Shown here: positions 34,240 to 43,650 of the stretch, one piece after another
Position numbering within the stretch: position 1 is the first letter of the stretch
How the letters are laid out: every line of letters begins with the position of its first letter
Source of the DNA: VXYL01 sp965243095
Lineage (GTDB): Bacteria; Pseudomonadota; Gammaproteobacteria; Pseudomonadales; Azotimanducaceae
Length of the DNA: 64,000 bases
Assembly: GCA_965243095.1 (NCBI GenBank)
Contig: OZ251530.1
Coordinates: forward strand, 2,914,001 to 2,978,000
Reading direction: 5' to 3'
Program-made: the position numbers and the translations under genes
The notes under the pieces: generated by a model
Told to the model about the DNA's origin: nothing
Database searches by the model: none
What the model saw: only the letters and a program-made list of their open reading frames with translations

Positions 34240-36416
34240 TCGCGTTCGCCGGGCCTCAGTTCGCGCCAAAGGAACTCGTACACCAGCGCCCACACGAACG
34301 CGCTCTGCGCGTTGTTGGCCGCGCCGCCGTGCCCCCCTTCGGTGTTTTCGTAGTAGGTCGCGTCCAGTCCCATGCCGCGCATCTTCGCCACCATCTTGCG
34401 CGCGTGGCCGGGGTGAACGCGGTCGTCGCGGGTGGAGGTGGTGGCCAGGAACGGCGGGTAGCGAACGTCCGGGCGCAGGTTGTGATAGGGCGAATAGCTC
34501 TGCAGGAAGCGCCAATCGTCCGGGTCGTCGGGGTCGCCGAACTCCGCCATCCAGCTGGCGCCGGCGAGCAGGCGGTGGTAGCGGCGCATGTCCAGAAGGG
34601 GCACCATCGCCGCCACCGCGCCGAACAAATCCGGGCGCATGGTGAGCATGTTGCCCATCAGCAAGCCGCCGTTGCTGCCGCCGAGGATGCCGAGCGCGGC
34701 CGGCTCCGTGACGCCGCGCGCCACCAAGTCCTCGGCCACGGCGATGAAGTCCTCGAAGGCGCGGCCGCGGCGCTCGCGCAACGCCGCCCGATGCCACGCG
34801 GGGCCGAACTCGCCGCCGCCGCGGATGTTCGCCACCACATAGACGCCGCCGCGCTCCAGCCAGCCGAGGCCCACGCCGCCGGAATAGGAGGGCACGAGGG
34901 CGCTCTCGAAACCGCCGTAGCCGTACAGCAATGTTCGGCGTGGGCCGGTTGCGGCGGCGTCGGCCGGGCCCACTTGGAAGTAGGGCACGCGGGTGCCGTC
35001 GGCGGAAGTGGCCCAGTGTTGCGCGACCGACAGGCCGGCGGCGTTGAAGTGCGCCGGCGCTTGTTTCAGCGCTTCCGGCGCTGCGTCCACCGCGCCGAGA
35101 AACAGGGTGGAGGGGGTGAGGTGGTCGTTGGCGTAGGCGAAGTAGCGGTTGTCCTCGTCCGCGGCCACGGCTTCCACGCGGATGGTGCGGAAACTGTCCT
35201 CCTCGGCTTGGTTCGCCAAGAGCGGTCGGCGTTGCCATGCCCCGCCGGGGTCGTCCGGCGGCACTGCCACATGGACCCGGCTGCGCACGTTGTCGAGCAC
35301 GTTGAGCAGAACGTAGTCGCGGGTCGGGGCGTAGCTGGAGAGGAATTGCCCGGCGCCGGGCGCGAACAACACGGCCAGCTCGCCGGTTTCGGGGCCGCGC
35401 CGCAGATAGGGTTCGAGCTCGGCGGCTAGCAAACTGCCGGCCGAATACACGCGCCCGTCCACGTCCCAATCCGTCTTCAGCTCCAGGAACAGCCGCCCGC
35501 GGTGCGTGCGCAATTGGGCGTCGGAAGGTTTCGCTATCGGCACCAGCTCGCCGCTAGCCGGCCGGCGCACGAACACGTCGCTGTTGTAGAAGTCCCTTGC
35601 CCGCCACACTAGCTGCACTTCGTGGCCCGGAGCAAGGTCGGCGTAGGCCGCCACGGAGACGTCCGCGACATCTCCCGCGAACACTATCTCCGCATCCGCC
35701 AACGGCTGGCCGCGTCGCCACAGCTTGACGATGCGTGGATAGCCGGAGTCCGTCATGCTGCCCGGGCCGAAGTCGGTGGCCACGAACAGGGCGTCCGGCC
35801 CGGCCCAGGAAACCCGCGCCTTCGCTTCCGGCAGCGTGAAGCCGCCGTCCTCGGCCGCCACAAAAGCCTTGCTCGGCAGGTCGAACTCCCGCGTCACCAC
35901 GGCGTCGGCGCCGCCCCGCGAAAGGCTCACCAGACAGCGGCGGTAGTCCGGCTGCCGGCAGTCGAAGTTCCTCAACACCCAGTTCTCGCGCTCGCGTTTC
36001 GCCAGCGCGTCGATGTCGAGCACGGCTTCCCACGCGGGATCGGCGTTGCGGTATTCGGCCAAGGTGGTGCGCCGCCACAGGCCGCGCGGATTGTCGAGGT
36101 CGCGCCAGAAGTTGTAGTAGCGGTCGCCGATCTTGTCGATGCCCGGAATGCGCTCCGGGGCGTCGAACACCTCGCGCAGCCGTTGGCGCAGCGCCCGCAC
36201 GGCGGGGCGCTCGGCCAAGCTGCGCATGGTGGCGCGGTTCTGCTCCCGCACCCAGCGCATGGCGCGGGCGCCGTGGACGTCCTCAAGCCAAAGGTAGAGA
36301 TCTTCGTCGGTCGCCACGGTGTTCGTTTCGCTTTGCGTCGTTGCCGGAGGCGCGATGCAGCCCGCCAGCGCCGCGGCCAGCAACCCCAAGGTGGCGAGTA
36401 GCGCTTCGCGTCTCAT
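34236..36416 (-). CDS. S9 family prolyl oligopeptidase, lipoprotein
   Basis: 726 residues from ATG 36416. The lipobox AALAGC puts the lipidated Cys at residue 20, so the enzyme is membrane-anchored. The N-terminal propeller starts with DEDLYLWLEDVHGARAMRWV. The catalytic hydrolase domain has YGYGGFESALVPSYS, ANIRGGGEFGPAWH and the nucleophile GGSNGGLL (Ser near residue 580), the Asp in TSTRDDRVHPGHA (near 663) and the His in ENTEGGHGG (near 695). The complete triad indicates an active enzyme cleaving after proline in short peptides. It overlaps both operon neighbours (ATGA with the PiT-like gene). Confidence 0.94.
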   Translation of the reverse strand: MRREALLATLGLLAAALAGCIAPPATTQSETNTVATDEDLYLWLEDVHGARAMRWVREQNRATMRSLAERPAVRALRQRLREVFDAPERIPGIDKIGDRYYNFWRDLDNPRGLWRRTTLAEYRNADPAWEAVLDIDALAKRERENWVLRNFDCRQPDYRRCLVSLSRGGADAVVTREFDLPSKAFVAAEDGGFTLPEAKARVSWAGPDALFVATDFGPGSMTDSGYPRIVKLWRRGQPLADAEIVFAGDVADVSVAAYADLAPGHEVQLVWRARDFYNSDVFVRRPASGELVPIAKPSDAQLRTHRGRLFLELKTDWDVDGRVYSAGSLLAAELEPYLRRGPETGELAVLFAPGAGQFLSSYAPTRDYVLLNVLDNVRSRVHVAVPPDDPGGAWQRRPLLANQAEEDSFRTIRVEAVAADEDNRYFAYANDHLTPSTLFLGAVDAAPEALKQAPAHFNAAGLSVAQHWATSADGTRVPYFQVGPADAAATGPRRTLLYGYGGFESALVPSYSGGVGLGWLERGGVYVVANIRGGGEFGPAWHRAALRERRGRAFEDFIAVAEDLVARGVTEPAALGILGGSNGGLLMGNMLTMRPDLFGAVAAMVPLLDMRRYHRLLAGASWMAEFGDPDDPDDWRFLQSYSPYHNLRPDVRYPPFLATTSTRDDRVHPGHARKMVAKMRGMGLDATYYENTEGGHGGAANNAQSAFVWALVYEFLWRELRPGERE

Positions 36417-37384
36417 CCGAACGCCAGATCGTAGAGCCACGGCAGGCCGAAAGCCAGCACCACGCTCACCACCAGGCCGGACAACGCCTTGAGCGCGTCG
36501 GAAACCACCTTGCCGGCGGTGCCCTTCACGGACGTGTCGGCAAGGTAGCGCGAGAGCGCGAACTCGCGCCCGGCGAGCACGCCGAGAAACACCCAGGTGG
36601 TGCTCATCGGCATGTTGCTCCATTCCTTGAACACCAGCAGCACCAAGCCGTAGAGCAGATCGATGATGGTGGCGGCGCGAATGTCCGTGGTGTCCGTCTT
36701 GGCGAGCACGATCTTCTGAATCTCGCCGCCGAACTGGTAGAAGATGTAGCCCTGCATGAGCAGCAGCGTGGCGACGCCGAAGACCAGCCATTCCACGGAA
36801 AGCTGGCGCGGCAGATAAACGAAGATGTTGGCCAAGTCCTGCGCCAGCCATTGGCTCCAAAGAAACGCCGTGGAAGCCCACTGCAGCACCACCCAATAGG
36901 CCGGTATCGTCGCGCCCCGGGTGCGGTGGAAATACTCGCTGGCGCGCTTGAACACCAGGCTGAAGAGCAGGATCGCCGCGAAGAACGCCACCGCGTAGCC
37001 GGTGGAGGACTTGATGAGCATCTTGCCGAGATTGCCTTCCTGCCCGGCCGTAACCGCGAACACCGTCAACACCAGAAAGGTGGTGCTCACCGGCACACCG
37101 AGGCGCGTGAGGATGAGCAGCGCCAGCGGCGGGATGGCGTGAATCCACGACACGCCCCCCTCCGGCACCGGGAACTTCTCCAGCCGGCCGTAGGCGACGT
37201 CGCCGTCGTTCACGAACCAGCCGTAGCACAACACCACCAGCAGCACGCCGCTCGAGAACAGCCAGAGCAGCCACCAAGGCCGGTGCGCGTTGGAGGCGAG
37301 GAACGTGCCGAGGGTCTGGATCGAGTCGTTGGCGACCACCGCGTAGGCGGCCAGCAAGAACCCAACCACCATCCAGATTTCCAA
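36413..37384 (-). CDS. PiT-like inorganic phosphate transporter family protein
   Basis: 323 residues from TTG 37384; ATG 37372 is an alternative. About nine spans. Two inverted family-like motifs occur: AYAVVANDSIQTLGTFLAS near the N-terminus, with GVPVSTTFLVLTV, and later NMPMSTTWVFLGVLAGREFA. These resemble the paired GANDVAN/PVSTTH motifs of PiT permeases but are diverged, so phosphate as substrate is not certain. It is the first gene of an operon with the S9 peptidase (ATGA overlap) and pnuC. Confidence 0.75.
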   Translation of the reverse strand: MEIWMVVGFLLAAYAVVANDSIQTLGTFLASNAHRPWWLLWLFSSGVLLVVLCYGWFVNDGDVAYGRLEKFPVPEGGVSWIHAIPPLALLILTRLGVPVSTTFLVLTVFAVTAGQEGNLGKMLIKSSTGYAVAFFAAILLFSLVFKRASEYFHRTRGATIPAYWVVLQWASTAFLWSQWLAQDLANIFVYLPRQLSVEWLVFGVATLLLMQGYIFYQFGGEIQKIVLAKTDTTDIRAATIIDLLYGLVLLVFKEWSNMPMSTTWVFLGVLAGREFALSRYLADTSVKGTAGKVVSDALKALSGLVVSVVLAFGLPWLYDLAFG

Positions 37385-37499
37385 CCAAGGCAGGGAAGCG
37401 ATGCCGCACCTCGCGTTTCAAAAGCTCGCGGCGGGCATTCTACGCATGATCGAGGCGGCTGTATGATGGCTACCTCCAATGCAATCCTATGGGGGGATT

Positions 37500-37784
37500 G
37501 TGGACAACGACGTGCCCATCGACTCCCGACCCGGAAAGCTCGGCGGCAAGACGTGCATCGCGGGTACGCGCCTGCCCGTTACGACGTTGTTCTCCCACTT
37601 GGCCACGGGCGGCACCGTGGGGTCATTCGCCGAGAGCTACGGGGTGAGCGAGGACAAGGTAGGCAATGTGCTTCTGTTCGCCGGCCGCGACATGGTGCGC
37701 GACCCGCACGTCGTGGAACGCGCTAGGAACGATCTGCACGAGAGGATGGGGGTCAAACCGCCAACACGGCTTTGGAGGACGTAG
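37500..37784 (+). CDS. DUF433 domain protein (antitoxin-like)
   Basis: 94 residues from GTG 37500, supported by the GGGGGG run 5 nt upstream; ATG 37479 would add seven residues. The DUF433 signature GGKTCIAGTRLPVTTLFSHL is present, then a helical VGSFAESYGVSEDKV. DUF433 proteins are small winged-helix proteins, often antitoxins of VapBC- or DUF5615-type modules. No toxin partner is adjacent. The stop TAG shares its last base with the GTG start of the ribokinase gene, so translation may be coupled. Confidence 0.75.
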   Translation: MDNDVPIDSRPGKLGGKTCIAGTRLPVTTLFSHLATGGTVGSFAESYGVSEDKVGNVLLFAGRDMVRDPHVVERARNDLHERMGVKPPTRLWRT

Positions 37785-38686
37785 TGCCGAAAATCGTCAA
37801 CCTCGGGTCGCTTTGCATCGACAACGTCTATCGTGTGCCCGCCATCGCCGGCGCCGGCGAGACGGTGGCCAGCCGTTCGCACGAGGTGTTTCCGGGCGGC
37901 AAGGGCCTGAACCAATCGCTGGCCGCGGCGCGCGCCGGCGCGACGGTGGCGCATGTGGGCTGCGTCGGCGCGGATGGCGCTTGGTTGCGCGAGTTGCTGG
38001 CCGACGAAGGCGTGAACGTGGACGGCGTGCGCGTTACGGACGGCGCGTCCGGTCACGCGGTGATCCAAGTGGACGACGCCGGCGCCAACGCCATCGCCAT
38101 CGCCGGCGGCGCTAACCGCACCCTCGCCGCGGCCGATGTCGCGTTTGCGCTAAACCAGGTCTCGCCAACCGATTGGCTGCTCCTGCAAAACGAAATCAAC
38201 GACTTGCCGGACGTGCTCGCCGCCGCGAAGCAACGCGGCTGCGCGGTCGCGTTCAACGTCGCGCCGGTGGACGGACGCGAGGCGGACTACGACCTCTCCA
38301 GTGTGCAACTGTTGATCGTCAACGAGATCGAAGCCGCGGCGTTGGCGGGCGTGGAAGAACCCGACGCCGCGGCGCGGGCGCTGCGCGAGCGGTATCCGCA
38401 GGCAGACGTGGTGCTCACCTTGGGTGCCGCCGGCTTGATTCACATAGGCGCGGACGGCGCAACAACGCTCCCCGCCTACCCGGCGAATGCAATGGACGAG
38501 ACCGCCGCCGGAGACGCCTTCATCGGCTACCTGATGGCCGCGCTGCTCGGCGGCGAAGGCATGGCGCAAGCGCTGCGGCTCGGCAGCGCCGCCGGAGCGC
38601 TGGCGGTGGGCAAGGCCGGCGCGGCGGCGTCCATTCCAACGCTTGCGGACGTGCGGCGCTTGGTGGCCGGCGGTTCCCCGGCGTAG
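37784..38686 (+). CDS. rbsK: Ribokinase (PfkB family)
   Basis: 300 residues from GTG 37784, with GGAGG 7 nt upstream. The sugar-binding motif VFPGGKGLNQSLAAARAG lies near residue 40, and the C-terminal PfkB motif DETAAGDAFIGYLMAAL contains the catalytic Asp (near residue 245). The order matches ribokinase, although other PfkB sugar kinases are possible. It phosphorylates ribose in the cytoplasm. No ribose transporter is adjacent. Confidence 0.88.
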   Translation: MPKIVNLGSLCIDNVYRVPAIAGAGETVASRSHEVFPGGKGLNQSLAAARAGATVAHVGCVGADGAWLRELLADEGVNVDGVRVTDGASGHAVIQVDDAGANAIAIAGGANRTLAAADVAFALNQVSPTDWLLLQNEINDLPDVLAAAKQRGCAVAFNVAPVDGREADYDLSSVQLLIVNEIEAAALAGVEEPDAAARALRERYPQADVVLTLGAAGLIHIGADGATTLPAYPANAMDETAAGDAFIGYLMAALLGGEGMAQALRLGSAAGALAVGKAGAAASIPTLADVRRLVAGGSPA

Positions 38687-38711
38687 GCCGCACCCTTCGC
38701 GGCCACGCGGT

Positions 38712-40106
38712 CTAACGCCCCAAGTCGGGCTGCGGTGCCGTTCGGCGTTTGTCGAGGTCGTCGAGCACGGTCTGAATCGCTCGCATCGCCTTGGTCTCGC
38801 GAACCGCGGCTTGGCGCTTTTCCTTGAAGTGGCTCGACAACGACGGCAGGGCTGGCCGGCACACCGCCGCGTCGCCCTCAAGGAAGCCGCTGGCCCGTAG
38901 ACCTCGCAGGATCGCCACAGCGTCGTCTTGCGCGACGGGCCTGCCGTAATTGTCGGCCGCCATCAGCACCTCCACGACATCCTCCACCAACGTCCACGCG
39001 GACGGTTCCTCGGCGAAGACATGCGCCAACGCAATCGTGTGCTCGCGCCAAGGCTGCAAGCGTGCGTCGTAGTACTCCCGCTTGCGCTTTCGACACTCGT
39101 CGCTGATCTGTCGCGTTGGCGGTTCTGGGCCAATCCCCTCACGCAGCACAATCCGCGCCAAAGAACGGCAGCCGTTCGCCAAGTGTTGGGGGAAGTTGCC
39201 GCTCTCGGCGAGAATGACATCGGCCGCGGCGCCCAACCACGCTAGCCGTTGTTGTTCGTCGAAAGCGACGTGCGCGAACGCCGTCTCCAAGGTGCCCATG
39301 ACGGCTTGTTTTGATTCGTCGTCGCTGAGCAGCGCGATGCACCGCGTGTGGTCGCTTGCAAGCCGCGACAGCCCAAGTTCGCTGAGGCGCGTTGCCGTGT
39401 TCTGCAACCCAAAGCAAACCAAGAGCGTTCGCATGCGCCCTTGCACCCCGCCGTGCAACGCGTCCAGGTTGGCTCGGGTGTGCGATTCGTCCGGCAGGTT
39501 CTGCGCCTCGTCCACCATGAGAACCACGGTGCTGTCGCGCCGGTCGAAGCGAAATCGCATGTATTCGTCGAGCGCCACCGGCAGAGAGTCGGGCGCTCTG
39601 GAGGAAGGCGTGAAGTCCTTGATGTCCCGTTTCGTACCGACCGCGAACAACGTCCTGCCGACGAAAGAGACGCCCTCGAACATTCGGTTTAGGGATGCCC
39701 CCCATCCGCCGGTCGCCATGAACTCGGAAAACTGCCGGTCGACTTCCGTCAGGATGGCGGTGGGACTGGAAGCCAAGTCGACCGAGCGCAACGACACGGG
39801 CACAATAGGCAGCCCGCCTTCGCCGCTGTTGGCGAGGAGACGAGCGCCGTATTCGTGCAGCAGCGCTGTCTTTCCCGCGCCCGGAGGGCCTTGGATCACC
39901 ACCGTGTGCCCCACTTCGCCCTCGCGGGTCGCTTGCACGGCCGCGTCGATGAGTTCGACTTCGTCCTCGCGGCCGGCGAACACCAACGGGGCTGTGCGGT
40001 CGCTGGATCGCGCCAACCGAGCTAGCGCGTCGCGAGCGTCTGGTGAGAGGTGTGAGTTCGTCGTCGGCAATGTCTTGCCTGCCTGCTCGCTACCTCCCGG
40101 CACCAT
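38712..40106 (-). CDS. Stand-alone AAA/ORC-like ATPase
   Basis: 464 residues from ATG 40106. Walker A is QGPPGAGKTALLHEYG (near residue 70). Walker B is TVVLMVDEAQNLPDESHTRA, and a sensor-like LLVCFGLQNTATRLSELGLS follows. The C-terminal 200 residues are charged helices with FRRY-like basic patches (DECRKRKREYYDARLQPWRE). The closest pattern is the ExeA/TniB/AAA_16 group. It stands alone, divergent from ubiJ. Such solitary ATPases occur in transposons, defence loci and chromosome maintenance. The role here is unknown. Confidence 0.75.
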   Translation of the reverse strand: MVPGGSEQAGKTLPTTNSHLSPDARDALARLARSSDRTAPLVFAGREDEVELIDAAVQATREGEVGHTVVIQGPPGAGKTALLHEYGARLLANSGEGGLPIVPVSLRSVDLASSPTAILTEVDRQFSEFMATGGWGASLNRMFEGVSFVGRTLFAVGTKRDIKDFTPSSRAPDSLPVALDEYMRFRFDRRDSTVVLMVDEAQNLPDESHTRANLDALHGGVQGRMRTLLVCFGLQNTATRLSELGLSRLASDHTRCIALLSDDESKQAVMGTLETAFAHVAFDEQQRLAWLGAAADVILAESGNFPQHLANGCRSLARIVLREGIGPEPPTRQISDECRKRKREYYDARLQPWREHTIALAHVFAEEPSAWTLVEDVVEVLMAADNYGRPVAQDDAVAILRGLRASGFLEGDAAVCRPALPSLSSHFKEKRQAAVRETKAMRAIQTVLDDLDKRRTAPQPDLGR

Positions 40107-40172
40107 ACCACAGCGAGCGATCAGCGGCGCGGCTGCCACTTGCAGCCCGGTTCTTGGAGTACACTGTTTGGC

Positions 40173-40751
40173 GTGAATCCCTTGCGCGAAACGATGCGCG
40201 CGACCTTGCGCGCCGCCATCGCCACCAGCGCCGATGCCCGCGCCTGCACGGAGCGCCTGGCCGGCAAAGCCATCGCCTTCGAGCTGCTGGGCGAGCGCTG
40301 GGTGGTGCGCTTCGAGAGCGGCGTTGCCGATGTCGAAGCTGGCGAAACCGAGGCCGATGCCACCGTGCGCGGGTCGCCGGTTGCGGTGCTCGGCGCCTTG
40401 CTTGGCGGCGAACGGCACGCCGCCGCGGTGCTGGGCGATGGGGAGGTGTTCGAGGACTTTCGCGCCTCCTTCCGGCCGCACTTCTCGCTGCCGCTGCCCC
40501 ACGCGCCGCATTTGGCCGAGGATATCGGCGACGCCGCGCATCTCGCCGTGCGCGCCGCGCGCTCGGCGCTGGAGGGATTGCTCGCGGTGTTGCGGGAGCA
40601 TGATCAGCCGGCGCCGGCCGCCGGCGATGGCGACGTGGCCGCCGAGGCCGACGCGCTGCGCGCCCAAGTGCGGGAATTGGAAGAGCGAATCGCCGCCTTG
40701 GAAGGCAGCGCTCGGAACACCGCGGAGGAATCCCCCCCGCCCGCGCCATGA
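40173..40751 (+). CDS. ubiJ: UbiJ, ubiquinone biosynthesis accessory factor (SCP2 domain)
   Basis: 192 residues from GTG 40173. An SCP2-type lipid-binding domain (VRFESGVADVEAGETEADAT, then VAVLGALLGGERHAAAVLG) is followed by a helical C-terminal coiled coil (ALRAQVRELEERIAALEGS). This domain pairing and the ATGA overlap with ubiB identify UbiJ, part of the soluble Ubi metabolon that binds isoprenoid intermediates. ubiE, which often precedes it, is not here. Confidence 0.88.
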   Translation: MNPLRETMRATLRAAIATSADARACTERLAGKAIAFELLGERWVVRFESGVADVEAGETEADATVRGSPVAVLGALLGGERHAAAVLGDGEVFEDFRASFRPHFSLPLPHAPHLAEDIGDAAHLAVRAARSALEGLLAVLREHDQPAPAAGDGDVAAEADALRAQVRELEERIAALEGSARNTAEESPPPAP

Positions 40752-42394
40752 AACGAATCGGCCGAATCGCCAAGATTCTGCTCACGGCGCTGAAGCATCG
40801 GCTGGATCGCAACGTCGGCCGGTTCGCCGGCCACCACTGGTGGTATCGGGCATCGCCCCTGCGCCTGCTGCCGAAGCCGAAAAAGCCGGACGCCGTTCGC
40901 CTGCGCGAAGCCTTGGAGAACCTAGGGCCCATCTTCGTCAAGTTCGGGCAGATCCTCTCCACACGCCGGGATCTGCTGCCGCAGGACTACGCCGACGAAC
41001 TGGCGAAACTGCAGGATCAAGTGCCGCCGTTCCCCTCCGATCAAGCCGTGGCCAGCGTGGAAGCCAGTTTGGGCGGCGCCATCGACGGCCTGTTCGCCAC
41101 CTTCGAGCGCGAACCCCTCGCCTCCGCCTCCCTCGCGCAGGTGCATGCCGCCACCACGCTGGAAGGCGACGAAGTGGTCGTCAAGGTGATACGCCCGCAC
41201 ATCGACCGCGTGATCCGCAAAGACCTCGCGCTCATCCACACCATGGCGGCGCTGCTGGAGCGCATCTCCCGGGAAGCCCGCCGCCTGCGGCTGAAAGCGG
41301 TGGTGGCCGATTACGAGCGCACGGTTTTCGACGAGCTGAACCTGCTCAAGGAAGCCGCCAACACCGCCACGCTGCGGCGCAATTTCACCGGCTCCGAGCT
41401 GTTGTACGCGCCGAAGGTGTATTGGGAGCTTTGCGCGGAGAACGTGCTGGTGCTGGAACGGGTGTACGGCACGCCGATTTCGGACATCGCGGCGCTGCAA
41501 CGCGCCGGAACGGACTTGAAGAAGCTCGCGGAACGGGGCGTGGAGACGTTTTTCCAGCAGGTGTTCCAAGACAACTTCTTCCACGCCGACATGCATCCCG
41601 GCAACATTTTCGTGGACATCCGCGACCCCGCCGACCCCAGCTACATCGCCATCGATTGCGCCATCATCGGTTCGCTGACGCAAGAAGACCAAACCTATCT
41701 GGCGCGCAACGTCCTGGCGTTCTTCAACCGCGACTACGCCCGCATCGCCCGCCTGCACATCGAATCCGGCTGGATTCCGCCGGAAACCGATGCCGCCGAG
41801 TTCGCGGCCGTCATCCGCCAGCTGTGCGAACCGCTGTTCCGCCGCCCGTTGAAGGACATCTCCTTCGGCCACTTCGTCGTGGCGCTGTTCCAAACCGCCA
41901 GGCGCTTCGAGATGCAGGTGCAGCCGCAACTCGTGCTGTTGCAGAAAACCCTGCTCAACGTGGAAGGCTTGGGCCGCCAGCTGTACCCGGATTTGGACTT
42001 GTGGCAAACCGCCAAGCCGTTCATGGAGGCGTGGATGCGCGAACGCTACGGCCCCAAGGCGTTCTGGAAGTCGCTGCGCGACAACGCCCCAACGCTGCTC
42101 GCCGAACTGCCGCGCCTGCCGGAACTGGCCGCCTCGGCCATCACCAAACTGGGCGACTGGGAGCGCAACGCCACAGCCCAGCGAGAAGCCATCGACCGCC
42201 TCGCCCGCGCCATCGACGGCCAACGCAAACGCGTCCGCTGGCGCCGCGCCGCCGGCTTGGCGCTGATCGGCGCCGGCGCCGGCGTGCTGCTGCGCCCGCT
42301 CACGCAGGCCATCGCCGAGAGCGGCGACCCGGTGTCGCTTGCCGCGGGATTCACCGCCGCGCTGATCGGCTCGCTGCTGCTGGCGTGGGGTTAA
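40748..42394 (+). CDS. ubiB: UbiB, atypical kinase-like ubiquinone biosynthesis protein
   Basis: 548 residues. Family motifs: the KxGQ region FVKFGQILSTRRDLLPQDYA, the Ala-rich loop PLASASLAQVH, VVVKVIRPHI, FHADMHPGNIFVD and AIDCAIIGSL. The C-terminal end has two hydrophobic segments (AAGLALIGAGAGVLLRPLTQ and VSLAAGFTAALIGSLLLAWG) that anchor it in the inner membrane. An ADCK/ABC1-type ATPase that supports ubiquinone synthesis, probably by extracting intermediates from the membrane. Confidence 0.95.
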   Translation: MKRIGRIAKILLTALKHRLDRNVGRFAGHHWWYRASPLRLLPKPKKPDAVRLREALENLGPIFVKFGQILSTRRDLLPQDYADELAKLQDQVPPFPSDQAVASVEASLGGAIDGLFATFEREPLASASLAQVHAATTLEGDEVVVKVIRPHIDRVIRKDLALIHTMAALLERISREARRLRLKAVVADYERTVFDELNLLKEAANTATLRRNFTGSELLYAPKVYWELCAENVLVLERVYGTPISDIAALQRAGTDLKKLAERGVETFFQQVFQDNFFHADMHPGNIFVDIRDPADPSYIAIDCAIIGSLTQEDQTYLARNVLAFFNRDYARIARLHIESGWIPPETDAAEFAAVIRQLCEPLFRRPLKDISFGHFVVALFQTARRFEMQVQPQLVLLQKTLLNVEGLGRQLYPDLDLWQTAKPFMEAWMRERYGPKAFWKSLRDNAPTLLAELPRLPELAASAITKLGDWERNATAQREAIDRLARAIDGQRKRVRWRRAAGLALIGAGAGVLLRPLTQAIAESGDPVSLAAGFTAALIGSLLLAWG

Positions 42395-42421
42395 GCGGAA
42401 ACCCGTGTTCCACAAAGGCAT

Positions 42422-42437
42422 TGCACTATAATGTGCA
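42422..42437 (+). promoter_or_regulatory. TATAAT -10 box inside a perfect dyad upstream of the HsdR-N-like gene
   Basis: TGCACTATAATGTGCA: a consensus TATAAT (42427-42432) is flanked by the inverted arms TGCAC and GTGCA. The site lies 75 bp upstream of the ATG. A repressor bound on the dyad would cover the promoter. No good -35 at 17 bp is seen. Confidence 0.5.
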
Positions 42438-42506
42438 GGCTGTTCGAGGGCTTGGGCGGCAAGCTAGGCTCTGGCCGGACGGGCCAGATGGAGGAGGGGG
42501 CAGACG

Positions 42507-43640
42507 ATGCCGTTGGTTGATAGGTTAGAGGAGATCCGCCGACGCTTGCGGGATGGGATCCCAAACGAACAGTCGGTGTCGCAAGGCATCGTGCTACCAG
42601 TTCTTCAAGAACTCAACTGGCCCGTATTCGATTTCAACGTCGTGTGGCCCGAATACGTGACGGGCGAAGGCCGTGTCGATTTTGCGCTTTGCGAACCTGC
42701 CAAGATCCCCAAGGTGTTCATTGAGGTCAAACGGCCCGGTGCCGCCGAAGACGGTGTGAAACAGGCGCTACAGTACGCTTTCCACACTGGCGTACCTTTC
42801 GTAATCCTCACCGACGGCAATATGTGGAGTTTCTATCTTCCCGCTGAGTCCGGGAGCTACGAAGAGCGACGGATTTTCAAACTCGATATGTTGGAGCGGT
42901 CGCCCGTCGATGCTGCCGCTGTCCTACAGCGCTATGTCGACCGTGGTCGCGTGGCGTCGGGTAGAGCCCTCGAGTCCGCGCGCGACGAGTATCGGAGCAA
43001 GAACCGGCGTGCGACGGCTCGTGCGGCCATCCAGAGTGCGTGGGCAGACATCATCGGCGAACCAAACGACCTTTTGGTGGAGCTGCTGGCGGAGGAGACC
43101 GAGTCCAAAGTGGGAATCCGGCCCACCGACGCCGACGTCAGAGAATTTCTCGCTACGTTTGGATTATCGTCGTCTGGTCGTGCTGCCGCAAGCATCCAAC
43201 AACCGCCTGCTTCGGCGTCAACTCACGTTGATCCCGCGCCTTCCGTTGCGGCTTCGCCCAAGCGCCGGCGCAAAAAGACGCCGAGAACCAAGGGTCATGT
43301 GCTGATTCTGGGCAAAAGCCATCGCTACGGGACAATGAAGGAAGCGATGACGACTATTCTGACGGAGCTCCACAGTAGCGATCCAGACTTGCTGGCCCGC
43401 TTGTCCGAACACGAAGTGAACAAGGGAAGGAAGCGCCGCTTCATAGCGCGCAGCCCAAGAGGTCTCTATCCCGACGGCCCGCAGCATCTGCTAGGGGATT
43501 GCGCCCAACTCCCGGACGGGTGGGTTGTTGCAACAAACAACAACACCGCAACGAAAAAGGGTTTGATGGAGGTCGCTGTCGACTTGGCGGGCTTGAAGTT
43601 CGGGATGGACGTCAAGATCGTCGAGGATCAGAAAACGTGA
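42507..43640 (+). CDS. HsdR N-terminal-like nuclease-fold protein with separate C-terminal domain
   Basis: 377 residues from ATG 42507, behind a strong GGAGGAGGGGG. The N-terminal half resembles HsdR_N/PD-(D/E)XK proteins: GRVDFALCEPAKIPKVFIEV followed by KRPG gives the D..ExK core. A basic linker (PKRRRKKTPRTKGH) leads to a C-terminal domain with GTMKEAMTTILTELHSSDPD, NKGRKRRFIARSP and ATNNNTATKKGLMEVAVDL, which resembles C-terminal modules of other solo restriction-like proteins. Helicase domains of HsdR are absent. Base composition is visibly less GC-rich than its neighbours, suggesting transfer. Function is unproven; a defence or DNA-processing role is plausible. Confidence 0.75.
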   Translation: MPLVDRLEEIRRRLRDGIPNEQSVSQGIVLPVLQELNWPVFDFNVVWPEYVTGEGRVDFALCEPAKIPKVFIEVKRPGAAEDGVKQALQYAFHTGVPFVILTDGNMWSFYLPAESGSYEERRIFKLDMLERSPVDAAAVLQRYVDRGRVASGRALESARDEYRSKNRRATARAAIQSAWADIIGEPNDLLVELLAEETESKVGIRPTDADVREFLATFGLSSSGRAAASIQQPPASASTHVDPAPSVAASPKRRRKKTPRTKGHVLILGKSHRYGTMKEAMTTILTELHSSDPDLLARLSEHEVNKGRKRRFIARSPRGLYPDGPQHLLGDCAQLPDGWVVATNNNTATKKGLMEVAVDLAGLKFGMDVKIVEDQKT

Positions 43641-43650
43641 CGCTGCATCG

